This document shows, piece by piece, positions 44,331 to 52,687 of a stretch of 54,413 nt of DNA. The DNA is from CAZTZY01 sp964617765 (lineage in GTDB: Bacteria; Pseudomonadota; Gammaproteobacteria; Pseudomonadales; DT-91), in the NCBI GenBank assembly GCA_964617765.1, contig CAZTZY010000007.1:1-54413 (forward strand), in the 5' to 3' direction. Under the pieces are notes generated by a model. It did not search any database. It was given only the letters and a program-made list of their open reading frames with translations, and was not told the origin of the DNA. The position numbers and the translations under genes are program-made. Numbering within the stretch: position 1 is the first letter of the stretch; every line of letters starts with the position of its first letter.

Positions 44331-44768
44331 ATGCAAACACGTCATCTTGTAACGGGTTTTATCATGGTTTTGGCGGTTAATGCAGCGACGGTTCTGGCCG
44401 AAGATGCCGGGAAGCAGGATTTCCTGGCCCATTGTTCGTCGTGTCATGGCATTGATGGCAAAGGCCGGGGGCCGATGTACCTTACTACAGAGACCAAACC
44501 CTCTGATTTAACGCTGTTATCACAATCCCACAGTGGAAATTTCCCTTATGTGCAGGTGCGTCAAGTGATTGATGGTCGTGTTGATAAAGGTAATAGCCGG
44601 TCACATTTGCATGGGGATATGCCGGTATGGGGTGAAGTATTTGTAGGTGCAAAGGGTAATTCACCGGAAGCAAAAATGCATGGTGAGGCACTCGCCAAAA
44701 TGCGTATTTTGAATATTGTTGATTATCTGGTCAGTATTCAGCGGCAATGTGTCGGAGCTTGTGAATAA
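44331..44768 (+). CDS. Periplasmic single-haem cytochrome c
   Basis: Starting at the ATG at 44331 (AGGAGT at 44320-44325) gives 145 aa with a signal peptide ending VLAEDAG. One haem c site CSSCH is present, and an axial Met is probable in GDMPVWGEV. It may accept electrons from a periplasmic dehydrogenase, such as the PQQ enzyme 3 kb away; that link is only suggestive. The longer frame from 44280 adds a basic leader and is rejected. Confidence 0.9.
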   Translation: MQTRHLVTGFIMVLAVNAATVLAEDAGKQDFLAHCSSCHGIDGKGRGPMYLTTETKPSDLTLLSQSHSGNFPYVQVRQVIDGRVDKGNSRSHLHGDMPVWGEVFVGAKGNSPEAKMHGEALAKMRILNIVDYLVSIQRQCVGACE

Positions 44769-44925
44769 TCAGCGGGAAAATGCATTTATTAATTTGGTTT
44801 TTCAAGGTATCTGGTCTAATAATAAAATAAAGTATTATCAGTATAAGTATCAGGAATATTGATGATGCAATTCTCGGCGCTTCAGGCTGGCGTTGTTCAG
44901 TAACCCTGGTTAAAACCGCTTTCAT
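44731..44925 (-). CDS. Possible small single-helix membrane protein
   Basis: A 64-aa frame with one strong hydrophobic helix (SSIFLILILIILYFII) flanked by charged residues, in an otherwise empty gap and antisense to the end of the cytochrome c gene by 38 bases. No ribosome site is clear. It could be chance. Confidence 0.2.
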   Translation of the reverse strand: MKAVLTRVTEQRQPEAPRIASSIFLILILIILYFIIRPDTLKNQINKCIFPLIIHKLRHIAAEY

Positions 44926-44944
44926 GTAGATAAGATTTACAATA

Positions 44945-46039
44945 ATGACAATAAGAAATAATCCATCTACTCAAGATGAGCATACCTCCAGCGGAAATTT
45001 CAGCGGCCAGCGGGTTTTATTGGCAGAAGACAGTAAAATAAACCAGCAAATTGCCTTTGAGTTGCTTTCCAATGTAGGGCTTCAGGTAGACATTGCCAAT
45101 AATGGTGAAGAGGCTCTCGAGCTCCTGGAAAAAAACGTTTATTCTGTGGTGCTGATGGATTTGCAAATGCCGGTCATGGATGGCTATCAGGCGACGCAAA
45201 GAATTCGGCAAAATCCGCAATTCAGCAATCTGCCCATTATCGCCATGACAGCTGATGCCAGTGCAGCGGAAAGAGAAAAATGCCTGGCATTGGGTATGAA
45301 TGATCATATCGTAAAATCACTGGATCCGGGTTATTTATACCAGGCATTGAATAAATGGATTTTGCATGCAGCACCCGATAATGCAATCAAGGTCTTGAAT
45401 CCTAATAAACAAGCTTCGCCAACAGATTTCCCACAAGACATTCCCGGCATTGATCTAACGCAAGCACTGCAAAGTGTTGGTGGCAATGCAAAGTTATTAA
45501 AGAAATTGTTGCTGGAATTTCTTCATGACCATGCCGGGGATGATCATTTGATTGCCCAGGCTTTGGCTGACGGTGATACATTAAAAGCCAGACGTATAGC
45601 ACATACATTGCAAGGCATATCAGGTTCTCTGGGTATGAATGGCGTCTGTGCTATCGCTGCAGCACTTGAAAATGCCTTGAGATCGGATGAAATGGATTTT
45701 TGTACTTTATTGCTTGAAGCCTTGAATGCACCGTTAGAGGAAGTGAATGTAGCGCTTCGCGAGTTTGCAAAATCTTCAAGCAGTGCGGTATCAGCGAATA
45801 CTTCAGGTAAATTGCTGGATATCGAACGTTGTTTAATCATCATAGAAGCTATAGGCAATGCTATTGATGAGATGTCTCCCGATGCAGAAAGCAAGGCTGA
45901 AGATTTGTTGGACGAAATGGCAGGCAGCCAGGAAAAAGCAAGAGCCGAGTTATTGCTGGCTCAATTAACTGAATTTGATTTTGACAATGCTTCACAAACA
46001 TTAAAGCGACTAACCGATGCCTTGCTGGCATCAAGATAA
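44945..46039 (+). CDS. REC-Hpt phosphorelay protein
   Basis: A 364-aa protein with no output DNA-binding domain. The REC domain holds Asp72 in VVLMDLQMPVMDG; the usual KP at its end is KS (DHIVKSLDPG). The Hpt domain has His220 in RRIAHTLQGISGSLG. About 110 further helical residues have no recognised motif. It appears to relay phosphate to another protein, most simply the REC-GGDEF protein whose gene starts at its end. A hybrid kinase such as that at 2344-5322 could feed it. Confidence 0.9.
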   Translation: MTIRNNPSTQDEHTSSGNFSGQRVLLAEDSKINQQIAFELLSNVGLQVDIANNGEEALELLEKNVYSVVLMDLQMPVMDGYQATQRIRQNPQFSNLPIIAMTADASAAEREKCLALGMNDHIVKSLDPGYLYQALNKWILHAAPDNAIKVLNPNKQASPTDFPQDIPGIDLTQALQSVGGNAKLLKKLLLEFLHDHAGDDHLIAQALADGDTLKARRIAHTLQGISGSLGMNGVCAIAAALENALRSDEMDFCTLLLEALNAPLEEVNVALREFAKSSSSAVSANTSGKLLDIERCLIIIEAIGNAIDEMSPDAESKAEDLLDEMAGSQEKARAELLLAQLTEFDFDNASQTLKRLTDALLASR

Positions 46040-46049
46040 GGTAAATATT

Positions 46050-46961
46050 TTGACAGATACCCGATCCAGAATTTTAATTGTTGATGATGAGCGCCTGAAT
46101 CTCAATCTATTGAATGAATTATTAAAAATCGATTATAAAGTGATGGTGGCCACTTCCGGCGCTCAGGCACTGAAAGCTGTCAGCCTCAACAAGCCCGATA
46201 TTATCCTGCTGGATGTGATGATGCCGGAGATGGATGGTTTTGAAGTCTGTAGGCAACTCAAGGAAAATGAAAATTCCCATGATATCCCTATTATCTTTAT
46301 TACCGCGTTGAATGACGCGCAGGAAGAAGCCCGCGGTTTTGAAATGGGCGCTGTTGATTTTATTGCCAAACCTTTTCATAACGCCGTCGTTAAAGCGCGT
46401 GTACGTACACATCTGCGCCTAAAGCAAAAAAGTGATTTACTGGAGCAGTTAGCCAATATTGATGGGTTGACTGAAATCCCCAATCGCAGGGCATTTGATG
46501 AAATGCGTATCAAGGAATGGTCGCGCGGGCGCCGGAATGATGAGATTTATATGGCAGCAGTGATGATCGACATTGATCACTTCAAACAATATAACGATGG
46601 TTATGGTCACAATGCCGGCGATGAATGCCTTATCAATGTAGCCGCAGCATTAAATAAAAGTTTATGGCGCCCCGGTGATTTTGTGGCGCGTTACGGAGGT
46701 GAAGAGTTCGCCGCCATTCTTGCCAATACCGATCTCGATGGGGCACTGCTGGTGGCCGAGCGATTCAGGGAATGTATTGCCAATCTGGAAATACCCCATG
46801 AATATTCTGATGTTGCACCTTATATCACTATCAGTGTTGGTGTAGCAGCCATTATCCCCAATGAAAATAATACCCAGGAAATGCTTTTTGCTGCGGCTGA
46901 TGAAATGCTTTACAAGGCAAAATCGTTAGGCAGGAACAAGGTTTTGGGCAAGGCATTATAA
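46050..46961 (+). CDS. Response regulator diguanylate cyclase (REC-GGDEF)
   Basis: About 303 aa from a TTG at 46050 with AAGG eight bases upstream. An ATG at 46017, overlapping the previous gene, is the alternative. The REC domain has Asp55 in ILLDVMMPEMDG and Lys in FIAKPF, as in WspR/PleD-like regulators. The GGDEF domain has GGEEF at 216-220 and the inhibitory-site RxxD (RPGD) exactly five residues before it. It is therefore predicted to be active and product-inhibited, making c-di-GMP when phosphorylated. It is coupled to the REC-Hpt gene. Confidence 0.94.
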   Translation: MTDTRSRILIVDDERLNLNLLNELLKIDYKVMVATSGAQALKAVSLNKPDIILLDVMMPEMDGFEVCRQLKENENSHDIPIIFITALNDAQEEARGFEMGAVDFIAKPFHNAVVKARVRTHLRLKQKSDLLEQLANIDGLTEIPNRRAFDEMRIKEWSRGRRNDEIYMAAVMIDIDHFKQYNDGYGHNAGDECLINVAAALNKSLWRPGDFVARYGGEEFAAILANTDLDGALLVAERFRECIANLEIPHEYSDVAPYITISVGVAAIIPNENNTQEMLFAAADEMLYKAKSLGRNKVLGKAL

Positions 46962-47094
46962 ATTCCTGGCATTGCCCGGCTGTTTTCTTTTAGTGTACAT
47001 GCCAGCGCTGAATGTCGAGATTGTAGGGAATGGAATGATAAGAAAATGAAAAAGTTTACTCTGAGCTGAATGGCACTTACATAGCCTGCTTATA

Positions 47095-47140
47095 GCCTCC
47101 TCTATGAAATAGGGGAGGTGGCACGAAGTGCCGGAGGGGT
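47095..47140 (-). repeat. REP-like palindromic element, copy B
   Basis: This is the reverse complement of copies A and C: GCCTCC, a CTAT/ATAG-containing hairpin, then the GGCAC/GTGCC hairpin and CCGGAGGGG. A 13-base match (GAATGGCACTTAC, 47068-47080) flanks it and also flanks copy C, so B and C share more than the core. Confidence 0.8.
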
Positions 47141-47260
47141 CATTTTCCGGTGTCTACCCCACCACATAAAGTGCTGTGCTATAGTTCAAATCAACTAAAA
47201 AATTCTGTTTAGATGGTAAGGATGGAGTGGGTGTCCCATTCGGCATTTTAGGAGCGGCTT

Positions 47261-47320
47261 GTAGGAGCGGCTCTTAGCTGCGAAATGGCGTAAGCCATCG
47301 CGCCAAAGTGGCGCTCCTAC
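47261..47320. repeat. GTAGGAGCG palindromic element joined to the tandem array
   Basis: GTAGGAGCG (47261-47269) pairs with CGCTCCTAC (47312-47320) around an inner dyad ATGGC/GCCAT (47285-47298). A degenerate half-copy, TAGGAGCGGCTT, precedes it at 47249-47260. Such sequences resemble REP elements of Pseudomonas-like and Xanthomonas-like genomes. Confidence 0.7.
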
Positions 47321-47552
47321 AGATGAAGACAAAATAACAGTCATCGCGCCAAAGTGGCGCTCCTACAGATGAAAACAAAATAACAGCCATCGCGCCAAAG
47401 TGGCGCTCCTACAGATGAAGACAAAATAACAGCCATCGCGCCAAAGTGGCGCTCCTACAGATGAAGACAAAATACCAGCCATCGCGCCAAAGTGGCGCTC
47501 CTACAGATGAAGACAAAATAACAGTCATCGCGCCAATGTGGCGCTCCTACAG
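47296..47552. repeat. Six-unit 46-bp tandem repeat array
   Basis: Units start at 47296, 47342, 47388, 47434, 47480 and 47526, a strict 46-base period. Each holds the hairpin GCGCCA-AAG-TGGCGC, then GCTCCTAC and a linker like AGATGAAGACAAAATAACAG. Units differ by one or two bases, and the last diverges after CTACAG. The array seems to have grown from the right half of the adjacent GTAGGAGCG palindrome. There are no unique spacers, so it is not CRISPR. Confidence 0.93.
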
Positions 47553-47793
47553 GTGATGAGATCATTAACTGCCTGATACTTATGCCGGGCTTTTCCGTAT
47601 TAAAGAAAGGGCCGGGTCTTTTTTTTGGCAATGATGAGATTTTAAACCCAACAGTCTTGGATTTATGCTTTTTGTACATTGAGTCATTGTAATGATTGGG
47701 GTTTTATTTCTGGTCGTATCTCTGGCAGTATCGCTGTCTGTTTTATGATAAGTTCAATATTGTTGATTCATGATAATAAAAATGGGGATCTCC

Positions 47794-50001
47794 ATGTCAG
47801 CTTTGGTTCGTCTGTCTCTTGTTACACTGTTTGCGCTCACTGCTTCCTTGCCGTTGTTGGCATTTACACCCGCCGATATCAAGGCAAGTACGCAGGCTAT
47901 CTCTACTGAAAAAGTCAATGCCATTGAAAGTGCCGACAATAATGGTGCGGATTGGCTGGTTTATGGGTATAGCAACCGCGAACAACGCCATAGCCCCTTG
48001 AAAAAAATCAATACGGCGAATGTGAAAGACTTGGGCCTAGAGTGGTATTTCGAAACGGACTATATGCGTGGGCTTGAAGCAACGCCGATAGTGGTCGATG
48101 GCATCATGTATGTGGTGGGTAACTGGAATGTTATTTATGCATTGAATGCCAAAACCGGCGAACAGCTGTGGAAGTATGACCCGCAGGTTCCCAAAGAGTG
48201 GGGCAAAATGGCGTGTTGTGATGCGGTGAGTCGTGGTTTAGCTGTTTGGGAAGGCAAGGTTTTTAACGGTACTCTCGATGGTCGATTGATTGCAGTGGAT
48301 GCAGCCAATGGCCAGCTGGTTTGGGAAACGCTTACGCTGCCGGCACATCTCGATAAAAACTATCCTTATACCATTACCGGTGCACCTCGCGTGGTTAACG
48401 ATAAAGTGATTATTGGTAACGGCGGTGCGGAATACGGTGTGCGTGGTTATGTCACCGCTTACGATACCGAAACCGGTAAACAGGTATGGCGGTTTTATAC
48501 TGTTCCTGGCAATCCGGCCGAGGGTTTTGAAAACAAACAGATGGAAGAATCGGCTAAATCATGGACGGGTGAATGGTGGAAATATGGCGGTGGTGGCACG
48601 GTTTGGGATTCCATTGTTTATGATCAGGAACTGAACCAGTTATTGATTGGGGTGGGCAATGGCTCACCGTGGAATCGCAAGGTGCGTAGTCCCCAAGGTG
48701 GCGATAACCTGTTCCTTTCTTCCATTGTGGCGCTGGATCCTGATACCGGTGAATACAAATGGCATTACCAGGAAGTGCCAAAAGAGAATTGGGATTACAC
48801 CGCTACCCAGCACATCATGCTGGCGGATATGACGATCAAGGGTGAAACCAGAAAGGTTATTTGGCATGCACCTAAAAATGGATTCTTTTTTATTATTGAC
48901 AGAGCCAATGGCAAGCTCTTGTCGGCTGAGCCCTTTGGCAAGGTGAATTGGGCTTCACATTATGATATGGCAACGGGACGCCCTGTAGAAAACGAGATTG
49001 CCAGTTATCAGGACAAATCCGGCGAAGATTTGATAAAACCATCCTCCATTGGCGCCCATAACTGGCAACCGATGGCGCATAATCCAGATACTGGTTTGGT
49101 CTACATTCCCGCCATGGATTCAGCGTTTCAGTACAAACAAGTAGAACAATATCAGCATAAACCCGGGCACTGGAATATTGGTGTGTTTGATCCTGTTCCA
49201 GTGGGTATGCCGCAGGAAATGTCGCAAGCGGTTTTGCGCAAAGTGACAACAGGCTACCTGTTAGCCTGGGATCCTGCAACGCAACAAGAAAAATGGCGTG
49301 TACCTCACACGCAAGTATGGAATGGCGGTGTGTTGAGTACAGCGGGTAATCTGGTTTTTCAGGGAACAGGAGATGGTGAATTCAAGGCTTATGATGCGGC
49401 CACTGGAAAAGCACTGTGGCAGTTCATTACCCAAACCAGCATTGTTGCCCCGCCTGTTACCTACAGTGTTGATGGCGAGCAATACATTGCATTGTTAGCG
49501 GGTCGCGGTGGTGCATTCAGTTTGGCCGGCGGTATGGAGGTAGGCCCTGCACCCAACAAAAGCAGGGTGCTGGTATTCAAGTTGGGGGGGCATAGAAACC
49601 TGCCACCACTGGCGGCACAACTTGTTTATCCTGAGCTTCCGGTAATGCCTGATGTCTCTGATGATGTATTGAAAAGCGGGATGGAAAAATATCATCAATA
49701 TTGTTCAGGTTGTCATGGTTTTAATGTGGTCAGTAACGGTGGTATTCCGGATTTGAAATATGTACATAAAGTTTTCCACGACCAGTTCAATGCCATAGTT
49801 CTTGATGGCAACTTTAAAGGATTGGGCATGGTGGGTTTCAAGGATGTACTGACGAACGCTGATGCTGATGCCATACATGCTTATATTCTTTCGCGGGCCT
49901 ATGAAGACCAGGCAGTGAGGGAGGAAACTCCCTGGTGGCACAACCTGAAAAAATGGGTTTATGACAAATTGGCTAATTTGATAGCCTGGCTGATAGGCTA
50001 A
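47794..50001 (+). CDS. PQQ-dependent quinohaemoprotein alcohol dehydrogenase
   Basis: About 735 aa from the ATG at 47794, preceded by GGGGA; an ATG at 47770 is also possible. A signal peptide (RLSLVTLFALTASLPLLA) is followed by an eight-bladed PQQ propeller with W-motifs. A vicinal Cys pair is in KMACCDAVSRG and the catalytic Asp in NWDYTATQ. A C-terminal cytochrome c domain has CSGCH. It oxidises an alcohol in the periplasm and passes electrons to its own haem. Thr two residues after the catalytic Asp, where lanthanide enzymes have Asp, suggests a calcium-type site. No PQQ synthesis genes are in the window. Confidence 0.94.
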   Translation: MSALVRLSLVTLFALTASLPLLAFTPADIKASTQAISTEKVNAIESADNNGADWLVYGYSNREQRHSPLKKINTANVKDLGLEWYFETDYMRGLEATPIVVDGIMYVVGNWNVIYALNAKTGEQLWKYDPQVPKEWGKMACCDAVSRGLAVWEGKVFNGTLDGRLIAVDAANGQLVWETLTLPAHLDKNYPYTITGAPRVVNDKVIIGNGGAEYGVRGYVTAYDTETGKQVWRFYTVPGNPAEGFENKQMEESAKSWTGEWWKYGGGGTVWDSIVYDQELNQLLIGVGNGSPWNRKVRSPQGGDNLFLSSIVALDPDTGEYKWHYQEVPKENWDYTATQHIMLADMTIKGETRKVIWHAPKNGFFFIIDRANGKLLSAEPFGKVNWASHYDMATGRPVENEIASYQDKSGEDLIKPSSIGAHNWQPMAHNPDTGLVYIPAMDSAFQYKQVEQYQHKPGHWNIGVFDPVPVGMPQEMSQAVLRKVTTGYLLAWDPATQQEKWRVPHTQVWNGGVLSTAGNLVFQGTGDGEFKAYDAATGKALWQFITQTSIVAPPVTYSVDGEQYIALLAGRGGAFSLAGGMEVGPAPNKSRVLVFKLGGHRNLPPLAAQLVYPELPVMPDVSDDVLKSGMEKYHQYCSGCHGFNVVSNGGIPDLKYVHKVFHDQFNAIVLDGNFKGLGMVGFKDVLTNADADAIHAYILSRAYEDQAVREETPWWHNLKKWVYDKLANLIAWLIG

Positions 50002-50178
50002 AGCGGGAAATCCATTGTTCTGGCCGTTAAGGGGTACAATAAATAAACAATTTGTAAGGTTTGTTTTGCAAGATAATGAATTAAAGGGTTTTTTTCACAT
50101 TTTGGCATAGTTTTTTTTTCAAATCGCCAAATATGAACTAGGATTAGCAAGAACCCCAATAGACGAGCAGTACAGTTA

Positions 50179-52020
50179 GTGATAATAAAAAAAGAAACCA
50201 TACTTGCTGGAGACCAAACCCAGTTTAATGTTTTGTTGCGCACTCATTATGTGGGTGCCAATGATACCGGGACGCGCGAAATTACTGTTCCAGAGCGTGC
50301 GGCGATATCTCGCGCCCTGCAATCCAAAACTATTGTTCTTGATTGGCAGGCAGTGGATTCAAATCTGTTCCTTGCCGATATTGATAAAAAGTTTGGTATG
50401 CAATCAGCCTTATTCAAAGCTGAAATACGTTTTTCTCTTGAAACGCTGCAATATTTTTCCCAATCACTACAGCTTAATACCGAGTTGAAACCTAACCTGC
50501 ATAAAATGAACAGTATTATTCTTGCTCATGCTATATCGGATCCCCAGTTCTGGTGGCAAGAACGCCCGGTAAAAAAGCTGGTGAATTTCCTGTGTGATCA
50601 ATTACAGGGCTGGGACCCTGGTTTTGGTCATGTGGGCCAATCCTTGCAGGCATTATTGACTCAAACCCTCGATAAATTTGTTACTGTGCCGGTACAGGAT
50701 AACGAATCCATTAATGTGTTCTATCAGGTGGTATTAACCGATTTTCACCAGTTAATGGATAAATTTTCACGGCTGGCAAATCGCTTGAAAGATACCGAAA
50801 TCGGTGCATTGAAAGCCAGTAAATTCAAGAATATCGCTATCCGCTTTTTAAATAAAACCACGCATGAACAAAAACTGCCGCCCTACATCACTAAATTCCT
50901 GCAGGAAAAATTCGTTAACGAAATGCAGATGTTACTTCTCAGGCAGGGTGAAGATTCAGCATTATGGTTACGCTGGAGAAAACTGGTTGAAACCCTGATC
51001 AGGTTTTATCAGGATGGATCTTTGGCTGAAGGTGATGCCGTTAGTCGTAATATCATGTTGAATATAGCCGGTGAAATTGAAAAGTTGATTGAAGAATCCG
51101 GCATTGCTTCGTATTCCTTCGAAGATTTTTGTAATGAAATCGCGTATGACTTTTCTCAAAAATCGATTGGTAAAGGCATTGATGGCCTTGCTATTGTTAA
51201 TCCGTTAGAGGTGGCCGAGGAAAGTGCTGGTGCGGAATCTAAAGTACCCCAGGCCTTGCTTAATAAGACAAAAGCCTTTACGCCCGGGCAGTGGTTTATT
51301 TACACCGATGAAGCAGGCAAGCAAATTCGTTGCAAGTTGTTATTTACTCTGCCTGAACTGGATCAATTATTTTTTATCAGTTTAATTGGACAAAAAAACC
51401 TGACGTTGAGTTATGAAAAATTTGTTCATTTGGTGACAGCAAAATACATGATTGCGCTTAGGCAAGAAGGGCATTTAGAGTATGCGTTAAATATTCTGGT
51501 GGATAAATTACTGGAAAATTTTAATGCACTTTATGAGGCTAAACAGTCTTTACGCAAACAAAAAGAACTGGAAGCCATACAAAACAAGGAAGAAAACGAG
51601 AAAAGGCAGGCATCTGAAAAAGCCAAGACAGAAGCTGAATTAATTGCACAGCGCAAGGCAGACGAGGCGGAGGAGGCCGCACAACGCAAAAAAGCTGAAG
51701 AGCAGACACGTATGTTTGCCAAGATTACTGATGATTTGAAGCGACAGGCGCGCCTGGCTATCAATACTCTTTCCCTGGGATCCTGTGTTGACTTGTTAGA
51801 CGCTGAAACACAAACCTTCAGGCGCATAAAACTGGCAGTAAAATACAACGCTACCGGGCGGTTTGTTTTTGTGGATGCCGATGGAGCTACTGTGTCTGAT
51901 TGCCTGCGTGATGACCTGGTGGAATTAATGCTCAAGCGGCAATTAAAATTGCTTGAAAGCGATGGGCAGTTTTCTGATCGATTGGCGCAAATTGTCAAAA
52001 ATATTCGTCAGGTAGAATAA
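50179..52020 (+). CDS. DUF1631 protein with two PilZ-like segments around a coiled coil
   Basis: A 613-aa cytoplasmic protein starting with GTG. Residues ~60-330 are helical and match DUF1631 (LPPYITKFLQEKFVNEMQML split by the WLRWRKLVETL motif). Then comes a small beta domain (PGQWFIYTDEAGKQIRCKLL), a long charged coiled coil (~450-530) and a second beta domain of similar pattern (GSCVDLLDAETQTFRRIKLA). The two beta segments look like duplicated PilZ-type domains without the RxxxR loop. It is followed by a true PilZ gene 19 bases later. Confidence 0.8.
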   Translation: MIIKKETILAGDQTQFNVLLRTHYVGANDTGTREITVPERAAISRALQSKTIVLDWQAVDSNLFLADIDKKFGMQSALFKAEIRFSLETLQYFSQSLQLNTELKPNLHKMNSIILAHAISDPQFWWQERPVKKLVNFLCDQLQGWDPGFGHVGQSLQALLTQTLDKFVTVPVQDNESINVFYQVVLTDFHQLMDKFSRLANRLKDTEIGALKASKFKNIAIRFLNKTTHEQKLPPYITKFLQEKFVNEMQMLLLRQGEDSALWLRWRKLVETLIRFYQDGSLAEGDAVSRNIMLNIAGEIEKLIEESGIASYSFEDFCNEIAYDFSQKSIGKGIDGLAIVNPLEVAEESAGAESKVPQALLNKTKAFTPGQWFIYTDEAGKQIRCKLLFTLPELDQLFFISLIGQKNLTLSYEKFVHLVTAKYMIALRQEGHLEYALNILVDKLLENFNALYEAKQSLRKQKELEAIQNKEENEKRQASEKAKTEAELIAQRKADEAEEAAQRKKAEEQTRMFAKITDDLKRQARLAINTLSLGSCVDLLDAETQTFRRIKLAVKYNATGRFVFVDADGATVSDCLRDDLVELMLKRQLKLLESDGQFSDRLAQIVKNIRQVE

Positions 52021-52039
52021 CGCATTTAAGGAGAAAGCT

Positions 52040-52402
52040 ATGAGTATTTTTAATCGCCAGGAAATGCGCCTCAATAGAAATGAAACCATTTTTATTGAAG
52101 TGCACAGTACCTATCCCAGTACCCCTGAAAATACCAAGATGGTTATCTGTAATAGTGTCGATTTTTCCGCCAATGGCATCAAGGCGCAAATTGATGAGAA
52201 ATTACCGATGAATGCCATTTACCAGTTATGTGTCGAAATTCATGCCACGGGTGAAAAGTTGCATCTTGCTGCTCAGGTAAAGTGGGTTCGCCCATCGGAT
52301 GAGGGCGAAGGTTATCATGTCGGATTATCTATATTTGAATCCGATGATACTGATATCGAGGGATGGAAACGTCATGTCGCTGATGAGCTCGCAGCCAAGT
52401 AA
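52040..52402 (+). CDS. PilZ domain protein, c-di-GMP binding
   Basis: A 120-aa single-domain PilZ protein. It has an RxxxR-like RLNRNE near residue 10 and the DFSANG motif (D/N-x-S-x-x-G) near 46, the two c-di-GMP contact motifs. A six-strand barrel sequence follows (VKWVRPSD, GYHVGLSIF). It likely reports c-di-GMP to the coupled DUF1631 protein. AAGGAG lies before its ATG. A diguanylate cyclase is coded 5 kb upstream. Confidence 0.92.
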   Translation: MSIFNRQEMRLNRNETIFIEVHSTYPSTPENTKMVICNSVDFSANGIKAQIDEKLPMNAIYQLCVEIHATGEKLHLAAQVKWVRPSDEGEGYHVGLSIFESDDTDIEGWKRHVADELAAK

Positions 52403-52451
52403 ACCCTGAAAATATTGACACTTACATAAGAAAATGTAGCACATATTTAGT

Positions 52452-52496
52452 CTCCCCTGCGCAGTAGGGGAGATGTCGCGTAGCGACAGAGGGGTT
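52452..52496. repeat. REP-like element, diverged copy
   Basis: Hairpins CTCCCCT/AGGGGAG (52453-52472) and TGTCGC-GTA-GCGACA (52474-52488), then GAGGGGT. The two-hairpin plan matches copies A-C, but the second hairpin is of different sequence. It is oriented opposite to copy C eight bases further on, forming a pair. Confidence 0.7.
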
Positions 52497-52504
52497 AAAA
52501 ACGA

Positions 52505-52549
52505 CCCCTCCGGCACTACGTGCCACCTCCCCTATTTCATAGTGGAGGC
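52505..52549 (+). repeat. REP-like palindromic element, copy C
   Basis: CCCCTCC, a GGCACTACGTGCC hairpin, then CCTCCCCTAT with a partial pairing ATAGTGGAGG. It closely matches the reverse complement of copy B, including the 13 bases at 52554-52566. It lies between the PilZ gene and the gltX promoter. Confidence 0.8.
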
Positions 52550-52629
52550 TTAAGTAAGTGCCATTCAAATCTGAAAATGTTTGCGATACCACCCTAAAAC
52601 GTCCGCCCGTTTTCATGATTTTCTAAAAA

Positions 52630-52658
52630 TTCAGATTTCCGGCTTTCGTGGGTATAAT
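52630..52658 (+). promoter_or_regulatory. Sigma-70 promoter of gltX
   Basis: A perfect TATAAT (52653-52658), a 17-base spacer and TTCAGA (52630-52635) as -35. The gltX ATG is 30 bases beyond, with GGAAG as ribosome site. Confidence 0.75.
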
Positions 52659-52687
52659 GCCCTTTTTATTATTAACGGAAGCCCACA

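Larger units (their letters stand above)
46962..47793. other. Repeat-rich intergenic region, no gene seen
   Basis: About 830 bases hold REP-like copy B, a GTAGGAGCG element and a six-unit 46-bp array, then AT-rich DNA before the PQQ dehydrogenase. A short minus-strand frame runs through the repeats but has no sign of being a gene. Confidence 0.7.

Noticed and set aside
47296..47552. Regular 46-bp repeats as a CRISPR array
   Set aside because: Units are contiguous without unique spacers and no cas gene is present.
47455..47679. 74-aa minus-strand frame through the repeat array
   Set aside because: It starts within repeat units and has repeat-derived composition; no ribosome site.
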